Source: Diphasiastrum complanatum (lineage: Eukaryota; Streptophyta; Lycopodiopsida; Lycopodiales; Lycopodiaceae). Taken from it: 64,000 bases of DNA. The stretch spans positions 28,630,359 to 28,694,358 of the forward strand of contig CM055092.1 of the NCBI GenBank assembly GCA_029204225.1. Reading direction: 5' to 3'. Each line of letters opens with the position of its first letter. Positions within the stretch are counted from its first letter, which is position 1. The notes beneath the pieces were generated by a model, which searched no databases, was not told the origin of the DNA, and was given only the letters and a program-made list of their open reading frames with translations. Both the position numbers and the translations under genes were made by a program. Of this stretch, positions 51,530-61,247 are shown one piece after another.

Positions 51530-52350
51530 CCATCTTACTAGTGACTTCTACAAACAAGAAATAGATTTGATTGACTTGAAACTCACAAAGGTCTCACACT
51601 TGCAGTGTTTCACTCAATTTTGATTTCTAATCCAACAAATGGACTTATAATCACAGTTCTATCACTCCCTCACAAAGCTGGAATGAAGATAAGATGAAGT
51701 GAAAACTACTTTCAAACAAATCTTGCCAAGAAATGAATTTGATTGTCTCTAGAAACTCACTAAGGTCTCTCTCTTGTAGTTTTTCACTCAAATTAGATTT
51801 CTAATCCAACAAATGGACTTATAATCTCTGTTCTAGCACTCCCTCACAAAGTTGGAATGAAGATAAGATAATGTGAAATCTACTTACACTCAAATCTTGC
51901 CAATTTTGGCTGTTTTTGGACAAAAAAATGACTTAATCTCTTTCTTCCTTCTTGGTGTACTTTCAAGACCTGTTTTTAACCTTAATAGGACTTGAACTCA
52001 GCCTAGATTAATTAGATTCCATGAAACAAATTCAAATCTAATCAATGGCAAATGATCTTGGTAGATTATCCTAGGATCTCCACCAGAAATTACACCAACA
52101 GCTCATAGATTGAATTTTTTTAGATCAAATGAATACCATGCATTAAATGCAGATTCAGAGGTGCCCACACATGTGGACAGTATGGATTTGGACCCCTACC
52201 AAGTTTGGGATCAAATCTCCTCACCAAAATCAAGATTCTACCTTGCCCTCTCAATACTAGCTTTTAGCACCAAAACTTGCTAAAAATGGATTTGCATTAG
52301 ATCAATGGCTTATGCTCTTGTACTTGGCTCTGATACCATGTGAAAGTACT
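51530..52350 (-). repeat. Inverted copia leader with primer binding site
   Basis: On the minus strand this begins with the last 12 bases of the LTR (agtactttcaca, rc of 52339-52350), followed by TGGTATCAGAGCC (rc of 52326-52338), the tRNA-Met primer site, and the leader. The leader contains a diverged tandem duplication of about 166 bp (51546-51895; blocks ctttcactcaaatt.gatttc and ccaacaaatggacttataatc). The gag on its other side reads on the plus strand, so this block is inverted within the element. Confidence 0.85.
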
Positions 52351-52369
52351 ATACTTCTAGAAGCTAGTG

Positions 52370-53528
52370 AGAGATTGAATTCTACAAATTATGCTATTTG
52401 GAAGGTTAAGATGGAGTCACTCTTGGTGCTCCAAGACCTTTATGAGTTCTTGATTGAAGATGAAGATGAACCTCTAGGTGCATAGGAGTTAGCTAGATAC
52501 AAGAAGTAATCTGGGCTTGCACTTCATTGTGTGAAGATGAATGTGAGCAATGATTTGTTGAGAGAAGTATCAGTTTGTACTAGTGCTAAAGAGGCTTGGG
52601 AGTCTTTAAAATCAATCTATGAATCTAGTAACACTTCAAGAGTACTCATGCTTAGAAATCATATTTTGCAAAGCATGAAGAGAAGTGAGGAGAGTGCACA
52701 TGATTATGTACTTAGAAACAAGTCTCTAAATAGGGAATTGGCTTCCATTGGAGAGAAGATTCATGATGGAGAGCTTGTACAAATTGTCCTTAATGGTCTA
52801 GGAGATGACATTGCAAATTTGGTCCAAAGTTTTGCCATCCAAGACACTTTGTCAACTATAGAAAAACTTCACAGTGTATTAGTGGCTGAAGAGTGTAGGA
52901 TGCTCCATGCAAAATCTAGGATGAGTTCCTTGTCATTGCAGGATGGTGATGAGAAAGCCAATTTCCCATTCAAGGGCAGAAATAAGGCCAATGGAAAGAA
53001 GAAGCATCCAAAGTAGGCCAAAGAAGAGGATGATGCATCAAGCTCAAAGGACAAGTCAAAGCTGAAATGCTTCTTTTGTGGAAAGAAGGGGCATTATGCA
53101 TTTGAATGCTACAAGAGGCTAAGAGCACAAGTGGAGGAGGACAAACAAGGAAACCTTGCAAAGGAGGAGGAGGAGGATGAAGTAGATGTATTCTTGATGG
53201 CATCTACATCCTCACCAACAAGCAATAGCAATTCAAGAGACAATTGGTGGATCGACAGTGGGGCTAGCTCCCACATGTCTTGTGAAAAGGAGTTTCTCTC
53301 AACCTTACACTCATTCAATGATGCTAAAAAGTTTATCTTTACTGCAAATGATGAAGAGTGTAGGATAGATGGTGTTGGCACTATCTCTTCGTGTCTAGAA
53401 TCCTCAAAATGCATGGACCTAGAAAATGTCCTTTATGTATCATCAATCACCAAGAATATGCTTAGTGTTGGTCTACTTCAGAAAGTGGTTTGGATGTCCA
53501 CTTTAAGCATGGTGTTTGCTTCATCTTG
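52370..53528 (+). pseudogene. Copia gag-protease, nearly intact
   Basis: Encodes NYAIWKVKMESLLVLQDLY, MNVSNDLLREVSVCTSAKEA, LMLRNHILQSMKRSEESAHD, VQIVLNGLGDDIANLVQSFA, a CCHC knuckle CFFCGKKGHYAFEC (near 53070-53111) and a protease with an intact catalytic site WWIDSGASSHMS (near 53248). Damage is slight: stops near 52484 (gcatag), 52507 (aagtaa) and 53014 (aagtag). After protease (ENVLYVSSITKNMLSVG) the frame ends near 53528, where integrase would begin. Confidence 0.85.
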
Positions 53529-54239
53529 AAGAATGATGTTTGCATTGCAAAGGGATTTAAACACAGAAGATTGTTTAAATTGGAAGCTAGTGTTGCTTTT
53601 GAAAGAATGAGCTTGGCAAAGGAGGAGATCACTCAAGAGGAGATCTTGGAAAAGTGTGATCTTGCTTGCATTGAGGAGGAGCATCAAAAGGAGGAAGATC
53701 TTGAGGATCAGCCTCAAAGCATGAGAGTTCCAAGGGAGTCCTCAATGACAATGGCCGAGTCATCAAATTGCATGCAAATTGTCCATTCAAGTGTGCATCT
53801 TGCAAGGGTGGTGAGCATTGGAGAGTCTACTATCTTTGAATACCTTTTGGAAAGTAGTAGTAGACATGAGGTGACTTGTTTCTTACCTTTAAGATTCATG
53901 GTGTTTATTACTTTGTATGACAAGACAATGAAATGGGATGCTTTGAAATCTATATTTGTTGTTGATAAAGCAATTTCATTGGATAACTATTTTTGTAATA
54001 GTTTGAATAGAGTCATAAAAGACGAAACATCATTTGATTTGGAAATCTTTGTGTCTACATGCTTTGTGCATGATCATTCCAATGTAAGGACCAAAGATTA
54101 TCCTATTTCAATGATAGGAATAATGGTAGTGTTTTGCTCTTCAAGTAGAGATTGTAGAATCTACTTGTTTTCCACCAAAGAATTTGTCAATGGTGGAAAT
54201 GTGATCTTTCAAGAGTGGAAGATTTGTAAACTTGAATAA
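53490..54239 (+). CDS. Unknown ORF of non-autonomous copia, 249 codons
   Basis: An open frame replacing the expected integrase/RT. It starts with the tail of GAG-pre-integrase (MDVHFKHGVCFILKNDVCIA), then a Glu-rich charged region (about 50-85), then a hydrophobic, Cys/Phe-rich segment (RVVSIGESTIFEYLLESSSR; FMVFITLYDKTMKWDALKSI). No known domain. The neighbouring element at 16950 likewise has an unknown ORF after gag with a charged Glu/Pro-Ser linker, which suggests a shared plan, but I see no clear sequence homology between the two. Confidence 0.45.
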   Translation: MDVHFKHGVCFILKNDVCIAKGFKHRRLFKLEASVAFERMSLAKEEITQEEILEKCDLACIEEEHQKEEDLEDQPQSMRVPRESSMTMAESSNCMQIVHSSVHLARVVSIGESTIFEYLLESSSRHEVTCFLPLRFMVFITLYDKTMKWDALKSIFVVDKAISLDNYFCNSLNRVIKDETSFDLEIFVSTCFVHDHSNVRTKDYPISMIGIMVVFCSSSRDCRIYLFSTKEFVNGGNVIFQEWKICKLE

Positions 54240-54682
54240 GCACCTTTGGATCACCACCTTATTCAATTCATTGATGTTTTGGAGTCAAGTCAAGTGGAGG
54301 ATCAAGCTCAAGACCCAAGGACTCCAAGAAGAATCTTGAGTATCAAGATGGAGCCATCAAGGCTCAATCATATGGATCAAGCAAGGCAAGTTGTCTTTGG
54401 CAACATTATTTATGCACTTAATATTTTAATTGATGTATCTTCAAGTGCACAAAATACCTTGGAATCCATGGCTTGGCATGATGTTTAGTTTTGAAGTGTG
54501 CTACATGTATATAGACACATAAGGGATCCTCTAAGAGGTGGTGAAAGATCCTTCATGGACATCATTCTCTATTGGAGTCTCAAAAGTTCCTTCTTTGTAG
54601 CTGGATGTTTTAGACACTTCTAAAAGCTTTCATTGATCTATCAAGAAAGTTGTAAATAGATCAAGCTAAATTTGAGGAGGAG

Positions 54683-55384
54683 TGTGAAGAATTGCCAAAA
54701 ATTGGCAAATCTAGCTTGATAAAAAACCATGTAGAATAGTGTAAATTGTGTACACAAGTGGGTCTCACACATGTGTGGCCATGATGCCACGTGGGAAACC
54801 CATCCTAATGTAGGCTAGGTCAAGTCCATAGGGTTGGTCATGTCATTTTGGTAGTGATTCCTAGTTTATAGGACCTAAATCCTAGATTAAAGGTGAAAAT
54901 TTGACCAACTAGCTATCTACCAAGCATGACTCTAGGAAATAGACTAGGGTTTCATTTTAGGTCAAGGAGAGTGAGTTAACTTCCTTATTACATGCTGGAA
55001 ATCCACCTAACTTCAAGAAGGAAGTCGAATTTGCTATGTATTCCCTCTCTCCATAGTGAGAAGATAGAAAATTTTGGGAGCTCATTGGCAATCTCAAGCT
55101 AGTTCACTATGTACATTGAGTTTTTGTGATCCAAATGAAACCAAATCAATTTCTACTTGTTTCTCAGGTTGAAGGCCGTACTACAGCCTGTAGTACACAC
55201 GTGTGGGCTCAGATTTCAATGTTGATCAATGCTTTTGATTGTTAATGCTTGTTGTTTGTCAAACTGCCAATCTAGATCAACTTTTTTGTGTCTAGTTTTT
55301 TGATAGATTGTTAAGCAAGCATCCAATCACTCTTGTGGATCTTTTGTAGATCCATTTATGGTCCTAAAGTACAGTACTTTCACA
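54683..55384 (+). repeat. Copia 3' LTR (702 bp)
   Basis: Starts TGTGAAGAATTGCC after a purine tract and ends GTACAGTACTTTCACA. Its last 12 bases match those found inverted next to the primer site at 52339-52350, which confirms the LTR end. Confidence 0.9.
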
Positions 55385-55524
55385 TGTGCTTGTCTAAAAG
55401 TCTGAAATTTGCCAGGGAGTAGAGGCCAGTCAAAAGCGAATTGAGCAGGTAGTGTTTGATAACATTTTTGTAATTGCAAACATGTAGATGGCTCCTTTAT
55501 TGGTGAAATATACACCGAAGGAAC

Positions 55525-56085
55525 TCAAAGTGCACATCGGTTGTTCTCGATTTTCGTGCCTGTAAATGATAGTTCTTTTTCGAGGCCTACAATGCATTCC
55601 TTTAGAATCGTTATTTCATGCATATCATGTACATGTTTGTTGCGCACATTTTCAAGTTCTGTAATGTGTACTTCGTTTGTCAGTTCTAGATTCTGGTTCA
55701 TGTATTGCAATTCGTTTTCAGATTCCGTAATGGTTACATGGGCCTGTTCTAGTTCTGCCTGGCAAAATTTATGATCGTGTGTGACATGCTTATTTCGAAT
55801 TTCAATTCTGAGACATTTTTGGGGCCGCAATTGCTTTGGCAATTTACGTTTGTTATATGGAACTGCAATGCACGAGGTAGACTGAATAGCTTGGGTGTCA
55901 CACATTGCGGATGTTGGAATTATGGTATTCTCAAATATGTTGCAAGACAGGGAAATAGAAGGTGCAGGTGTAAAGACATGTTGTTTTAAGTATGGAATTA
56001 ATTTATTGTACTGTAATAAAATATTACCATCAGTAAGTACAAAATCATTGTCGATTTTTGAGGCTGCGATATGCGAAGTAGCCAT
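55525..56085 (-). CDS. Coiled-coil protein, 186 codons, possible Helentron accessory gene
   Basis: An open frame from ATG at 56085 (MATSHIAASKIDNDFVLTDG). The first 90 residues are mixed. Residues about 100-175 form a charged, heptad-like stretch (AELEQAHVTITESENELQYM, LTNEVHITELENVRNKHVHD, ILKECIVGLEKEL), most likely a coiled coil. No known domain. It shares strand with the Helitron modules and is separated from them mainly by the inserted copia, so it may have been the first gene or an exon of that element. That link is inference; a host gene fragment is also possible. Confidence 0.45.
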   Translation of the reverse strand: MATSHIAASKIDNDFVLTDGNILLQYNKLIPYLKQHVFTPAPSISLSCNIFENTIIPTSAMCDTQAIQSTSCIAVPYNKRKLPKQLRPQKCLRIEIRNKHVTHDHKFCQAELEQAHVTITESENELQYMNQNLELTNEVHITELENVRNKHVHDMHEITILKECIVGLEKELSFTGTKIENNRCAL

Positions 56086-58523
56086 CTGTGAATATAGAAA
56101 ATATAGATCTATAACAACACATTATTGTATGAAATTCAAATGCATGAAATTATAAGAAAGAACTTTTCCTAGAAGGCAGAGAATAAAACCAAATAGAACT
56201 CAAGTCACATGAAAGTAAATTTAAATATACAAAACTATATACCAAAATATGAACAAATTTTATGTATTATCACATTTATAAGTTTTTCAGTTCATACAAA
56301 AAAGTTGTTATTTTAAAAGCAAACAATCAAAATAGCATCCTAAAATAAAGAATTCCAAAGTTTGAAACCACTCTAGCAATTTGTAAATAGTAAATCACGT
56401 AGTTTTGCCAGCTTTCGTACCGAGAAATATGTAGGAAATTGTATGCATGGACTTTCTTATTGCATACATAAAACTTGAAAAACATCGTACATGAAATAAA
56501 ACGGAGTATCAAATAAGTAAGTACATGTACCATACTAACATAAAAAATGTCATTGTGTAAAAGTACTTTAATTTGTGAATAATAAACCATATAGTATTGC
56601 TAAATTTTATACCAGAAAATGTATAGGACATTGTATGTACGAAATTTTCATTACATACAAAAGCTCGAAAAATATCATATTGGAGAAGAACGAGGCATGA
56701 AATGTCTACGTACACATATTTCAGCATAGAAATTATGAGGTCGACTTATTTGTAGAAAATTTACCACATTCTTGTGATATAATAATAACTTAAAAATAAA
56801 TTCCCAAATCACAACATGATGTGTACATCATGGAACTGTAAAATAAAAAACGAATACTAAAATACGATGAATAGCAAATGATTACTCTGAAGAATCAAAC
56901 ACACACAACCACACACATGATTACATGTGTGAAGGTTTTTGATTCACTATTTACTATTACTTAGAAACAACCACATCATGGTATTAATTTCAAATATACG
57001 AAACTATAACAAAATATGAATGAATCATGTACGTTTATTAGGTTTTCCACCAATATACGTTCATAATGTTGCATGCACAAGGATTTTCCACCTTGCACAA
57101 AAAAAATATTTTTATGGTAGTTTGCAACTAGAATGCCAACACACAAAAACAATGCAGGAACAAATTTGATTTACTTTGAAAGAAGCCAAATTTTTTGGCG
57201 TGCCAAATTTCGCTTGTCAGAACATGCTATGCATTACGATTAGAACAAAGAAAGTGCAGTATTTGGTACATAATCAGTCCAACTTGAAACTAATAATAAG
57301 TAAAAGTACATGTACCATGATAGGAAATTGCAAGAAAACAAATTCGATAATGTAGTCACTAGCATAGTCTGTGTACGTAAAGGAAATTCAAAAAATCAAA
57401 TCGTATTTACTAATTCATCACTACGACTATGGCTCTTTTATTAACCTCTTCTTGGTAGGTCTACCTAAATTAAAAATTTAATCTACGTATATCAAAATCT
57501 AATTCTATAAAGTATCAACAAAGTTTTGTATCAATATGTTTATAAGTTTTCCAGATGACACAAACAAAATATTGTCATGAAAGTGCATATCATACTGAAG
57601 CAAGAAATCTTAATGTTTAGAACTAGTTCAGAAATTTGGAAACAATAAATTACATAGTATTGCTAAGTTTACTATCCAAAAGTATGTAGGACATTGTATG
57701 CATGAAATTTTCTATCGCATACATACAACTTGAAAAAACATTGTATTGGAAAAGAATGAACCGTCAAATATCTAGGTACATGTATTCTGATACAAAAATC
57801 ACGAGTTTGCAGGAAATTTACTACACTCGCGGTAAAATAATAGTAACAAAAAAAATTCTATGACCATAACATGATGTATACAATATGAAACTATGAAATA
57901 AGAAACAAAAACATTGGAATACGATAAATGAAAAATGATTACTTACAAGAATTAAACCAACGAACACAACTATACACATGTACGTGTATGAAGGTTTCTT
58001 TTACTATCATATGGAAACGACACATTATGATATGAACCGCAAATATATTAAACTATGACAAAATATCAATAGATTTTGTTGGGTTTTCCACCAACATACA
58101 TACAAAATGTTGTATGCACAAGAGTTTTCGACCTTGCGCAAAAAAATTAGTTTCATAGCATTAAACAAGTAACAAAAATGATTACTCACGTGAATATCAA
58201 ACAAAACATTTTTTACCATTTCGAAAACAACCAAAGTTTTTCTGTAACAAAAACATGATGTGTAAATGTACGTGCATGAAGGTTGGTAATTCATTCACTA
58301 TTACATGGAAACCACACATCATGGTATTAACTACAAAGATATAAAATTATGACTAAATATAAGTGAATTATGTACGCTTGTTTAATTTTCCACCAACATA
58401 CATACATAATGTTGTATGTACGAGGATTTCCCACCTGTCACAAAAAAATTAATTCATAGCATTCAAAAAAATGATTATGTTGGAATATCAATCCGCACTC
58501 TAAAGAGAACTATCAAATAGAAC

Positions 58524-58592
58524 GGATAACTCAGCGGTAGAACATCCCAGCCAGTATGAGGGAGGTCCTGAGTTTGAATCCTAGTCTGTCCA
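58524..58592 (+). other. tRNA-like segment in the 5' terminal repeat
   Basis: Contains a box A-like TAACTCAGCGG (58527-58537) and a box B-like AGTTTGAATCC (58571-58581), 33 bp apart as in tRNA genes, with a D-arm-like ctcagcggtagaac. Folding of the anticodon arm is poor and the acceptor does not pair well, so it is not a working tRNA gene. It could act as an RNA polymerase III promoter. Confidence 0.55.
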
Positions 58593-59138
58593 TCCATATT
58601 ATGATGTATGGATTTCTAACATGATTGAGCATTGTGGTAGCTCATGGATCTATACTTCTCATTGTGAGCTAATTGATTTGAAAATTGAGTGGATTTTGTG
58701 TGTATGTGCATTTCTAACTTTCACTCTCTACCCGAGAGCTCACGATGATTTTCTCTCTCTACCCGAGGAGAGCAACTTGTTTTTACTTAGAATAATTTTT
58801 TAATACTTCCACACGTGTGTGTTAGCTTTGGAAGTGATTGAATGCATGTAGAAGTGTAGATTTGCCATAGAATCAAAGATAGATCTTGAATCTCAATCTG
58901 GGCTTGATCTTAGTGCATCTACACACCTTAGGAGATCTCAAAACATGTACAGGGCACAACACATGTGTGGCATTTGACATGGTATCAGAACCAAGTTAGA
59001 CATAACAATTCATGGTGTCAAAGCCATGGTTAGGTGGCCCAAGTTGTGGAGCAGATGACAGCCAGGACCCCAACCACGTGCGGCTTGAGGGGGGATATTG
59101 GAATATCAATCCACACTCTAGAGAGAACCATCAAACAT

Positions 59139-59210
59139 GGCACATAGCTCAGTGCTAGAGCATCTCATCCGGTATGAGGGAGGTCTTGAGTTTGAAGCCT
59201 AGTTTGTCCA
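59139..59210 (+). other. tRNA-like segment in the 3' terminal repeat
   Basis: Box A-like TAGCTCAGTGC (59145-59155) and box B-like AGTTTGAAGCC (59189-59199). This copy keeps a better anticodon arm (tctca-tccggta-tgagg, loop with CGG). Mutations in box B make independent function doubtful. Confidence 0.5.
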
Positions 59211-60079
59211 TCCATATTATGATTTATGAATTTCTAACAAATTACTCACACGAACATTAAACAAACAAATTTTTAACTACTTTGAAAACCAGCAAAGTTT
59301 TCGTGTGGCAAACTTCTAAAAAATTATTAGAACATGATACGCAACTAGACATCACGATTGTAAAAGAAACAATACCATATTTGGCATATCATTAAACCCA
59401 ATTAATCATAAGCAATGGCACATCAATTTGTATTTAGTATTGTACTATAATGATTGTATCCTTTCTATTAGCTTCGTAGATTTACCTAAATTAAAAATGT
59501 AATCCAATTATATGCAAATCTAAGCCTATGAAGTATGAATAAAGTTATGTATTATTATATTTATAAATTTTTTAGTTCACAGAAAGAAATTATTATTGTG
59601 AAAGCAGATAAAGGAAACAATATCAGTATTTGAAAGTACCTCAGTAATTTTGGAACAGTAAATTACATAAATTGTCGGGTTGTCCAACAAGAAATCTATA
59701 CAACATTCTATGTGTGGAATTTTTCATCGCATAAATACAGCCTCAAAACATTGTACTGGAAAAGAATGTACCATCAACTGTGTAGGTACATGTATTTTGA
59801 TACAAAAATCGTGAGCTTAAAATTTGTTTGTAAAAAATTTCCACGATTTTGTGGTAAAATAATAATCAAGAAATAAATTCTAGGGCCAAAACATGATGTG
59901 TACAATATGAAACTATAAGATAAACAACCAAACACCAAAATACAGTCAATGGAAAATCATTACTTACAACAATTAAACCAAGGACCACAAATATACACAT
60001 ACGTACGTGTATGAAGGTTTGTAATTCATTTAATATTACATGGAAACACATCATGGTATTAACTGCAAATATATGCAAC

Positions 60080-60520
60080 TATAACAAAGTACAAAGAAGA
60101 TTCAACTTGGCCATTCCCTCTGGTATAGTAGGTCTGTGTATAACAAAAAAATCTTCTAGTAAACACTTTATTGTTTGATTAACAAAGTGTGTACCCCGGT
60201 CACTGACAATCTCGATCAAAATTTCAAATCTAATTATGCCATAGATTTCGCATAAGCAACTTTGACAGCTTGGCTTCAACCCACTTGCTCATATAATCAG
60301 TTGCTACGATAATGTATCGGGCCTGAGATCCTTGTGCGGCAGGGTGAACATGACCAATATAATCCAGTTCCCATTTTTCAAACGGTGCTTGCGATAAAAC
60401 CGGATGCAAAGGTTCATAATTCTGTTGAGTAGGCCGTCGTGCTCGCTGGCAAACATCACATGTCTGAATAAAATTTTTTGTGTCCTTATGAAGCGTAGGC
60501 CACCAACACCCTGATTGCAA
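60080..60520 (-). pseudogene. Gypsy integrase, partial
   Basis: Reads CWWPTLHKDTKNFIQTCDVC (second half of the HHCC zinc site), LDYIGHVHPAAQGS (first catalytic D), YIIVATDYMSKWVEA, then in another frame VSDRGTHFVNQTIKCLLEDF (second D). The third catalytic residue and the C-terminus are lost at the junction near 60085. The two zinc-binding histidines are also missing, because about 30 bp after RNase H the sequence jumps to the CxxC part. Confidence 0.82.
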
Positions 60521-60555
60521 AAGTTTACTTCAGTATTAACTAGTGCAGATTCAAT

Positions 60556-61199
60556 TCATGAAACATGATCGGCTAGATAATGTTGCTTCCTCTTTCGAAC
60601 CACAATTCGAAAGTCAAATTCAATCAATAACAATAACCATTTTGCAATACGTCCAGTATTGCACGTCTTGTTTACCAAGTAAAGTAACGGTTGATGATCC
60701 GTATAAAATGCAAAGTGGGTTTCCATGAGGTAGTGACGAAATTTTTGAATAAAAAAATTCATGGCTAATGCTTCACGTTCTGTTGTTGAATAATTCTTCT
60801 CCGGATCTGTAAGTTGTCTGCTTGCAAATCGTATAGGATAATCCTTCTTATAATCAATCGGCTGCGTCAAAACTGATCCATGGCATATTTTGAGGCATCC
60901 GTATGAATATGAAATTCTATCGTCCAATCTGGAGAATGCAGTATTGGTGCTGAAATTAATGTTGTCTTTAACTTTTCAAAGGCTTCTAATGCCTCTATTG
61001 TCCAAATAGGAACAATAGTCAGTTTGTATATAGGTCGTGCTAAATCCGCAAAGAAGATAATAAAAATTCGATAGTAGTTCGCATGACCCATAAACACATA
61101 AACTCCACGAATTGTTGTTGGCGGTGGCAATTCCACAATAACCTTGATCTTAGAATAATCTGTGGCAATACCATGTCTCGATATCACATGTCCAAGCAC
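60556..61199 (-). pseudogene. Gypsy RT connection and RNase H
   Basis: Two overlapping frames (61199-60867; 60927-60556): LGHVISRHGIATDYSKIKVI, VYVFMGHANYYRIFI, IEFHIHTDASKYAM, then IRFASRQLTDPEKNYSTTER, EALAMNFFIQKFRHYLMETH and FYTDHQPLLYLVNK. The RNase H acidic blocks (HTDAS, TERE, TDHQ) are all present. One frameshift near 60890. Confidence 0.85.
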
Positions 61200-61247
61200 A
61201 ACTCCGTGGGAAACCCATATCTGACATTTTTTTGGATTTAGAGAGAT

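Larger units (their letters stand above)
50996..55384 (+). mobile_element. Rearranged non-autonomous copia
   Basis: A partial 5' LTR (50996-51529), an inverted segment carrying leader and primer site (51530-52350), gag and protease (52370-53528), an unknown ORF (53490-54239), a spacer, a purine tract tttgaggaggag and a complete 3' LTR (54683-55384). No integrase, RT or RNase H. Flanking pentamers (atatc, tgtgc) do not match, so no target duplication is left, which agrees with a later rearrangement. It sits between ORFs assigned to the Helentron-like element. Gag is close to that of the element at 16950-19611. Confidence 0.82.
44530..56085 (-). mobile_element. Helentron-like rolling-circle transposon remnant
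   Basis: Minus-strand order: a coiled-coil ORF (56085-55525), a later copia insertion (55384-50996), an unknown ORF (49663-49049), a DUF6570-like region (48511-47696), an HUH Rep (47461-46708), a Pif1-like helicase joined to an EEP-type endonuclease (46413-44530). Rep plus Pif1 helicase defines Helitrons. A C-terminal EEP domain is the mark of the Helentron (HLE2) branch. All modules are damaged: lost Walker A, stops in EEP, frameshifts in Rep. The outer ends were not found, and inclusion of the two upstream ORFs is inferred from strand and position only. Confidence 0.78.
58478..59239 (+). mobile_element. TRIM-like miniature LTR element (762 bp)
   Basis: Two direct repeats of 144 bp (58478-58621 and 59096-59239; roughly 85 percent identical) begin T(G/A)TTGGAATATC and end TTTCTAACA. 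The flanks are GATTA (58473-58477) and AATTA (59240-59244), a near-perfect 5-bp duplication. The neighbouring repeat copy at about 58164 (aaaaatgattactcac) shows the empty site. A purine tract gaggggggat precedes the second repeat. The primer-site-like tggtatcagaacc is at 58980-58992, 359 bp after the first 144-bp repeat. An alternative reading is therefore a 502-bp 5' LTR ending at 58979 with the 3' LTR cut to 144 bp. No coding capacity. Confidence 0.72.
56200..60080. repeat. AT-rich region of diverged repeats, period about 1.1 kb
   Basis: The same ordered blocks recur. A block with catgatgt.taca.catg/atatgaaactat is at about 56815, 57879 and 59893. A block with tacatgtattttgatacaaaaatc is at about 56709, 57777 and 59787. 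A block with tacgtg.atgaaggtttg and catggaaac.acacat.atgg is at about 56920, 57985, 58270 and 60005. A block with ttttccaccaa.atac.ttcataatgttg.atgcac is at 57045, 58085 and 58390. Spacing is about 1065 bp between the first two copies. No protein is encoded. The TRIM-like element at 58478 interrupts one copy. Confidence 0.7.

Noticed and set aside
50991-55389. 5-bp target duplication for the copia at 50996
   Set aside because: Flanks atatc and tgtgc do not match; the element is rearranged, so no duplication is claimed.
58524-59210. Two functional tRNA genes
   Set aside because: Box A and box B are imperfect, acceptor stems do not pair properly, and both lie in terminal repeats of one mobile element. 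Called tRNA-like only.
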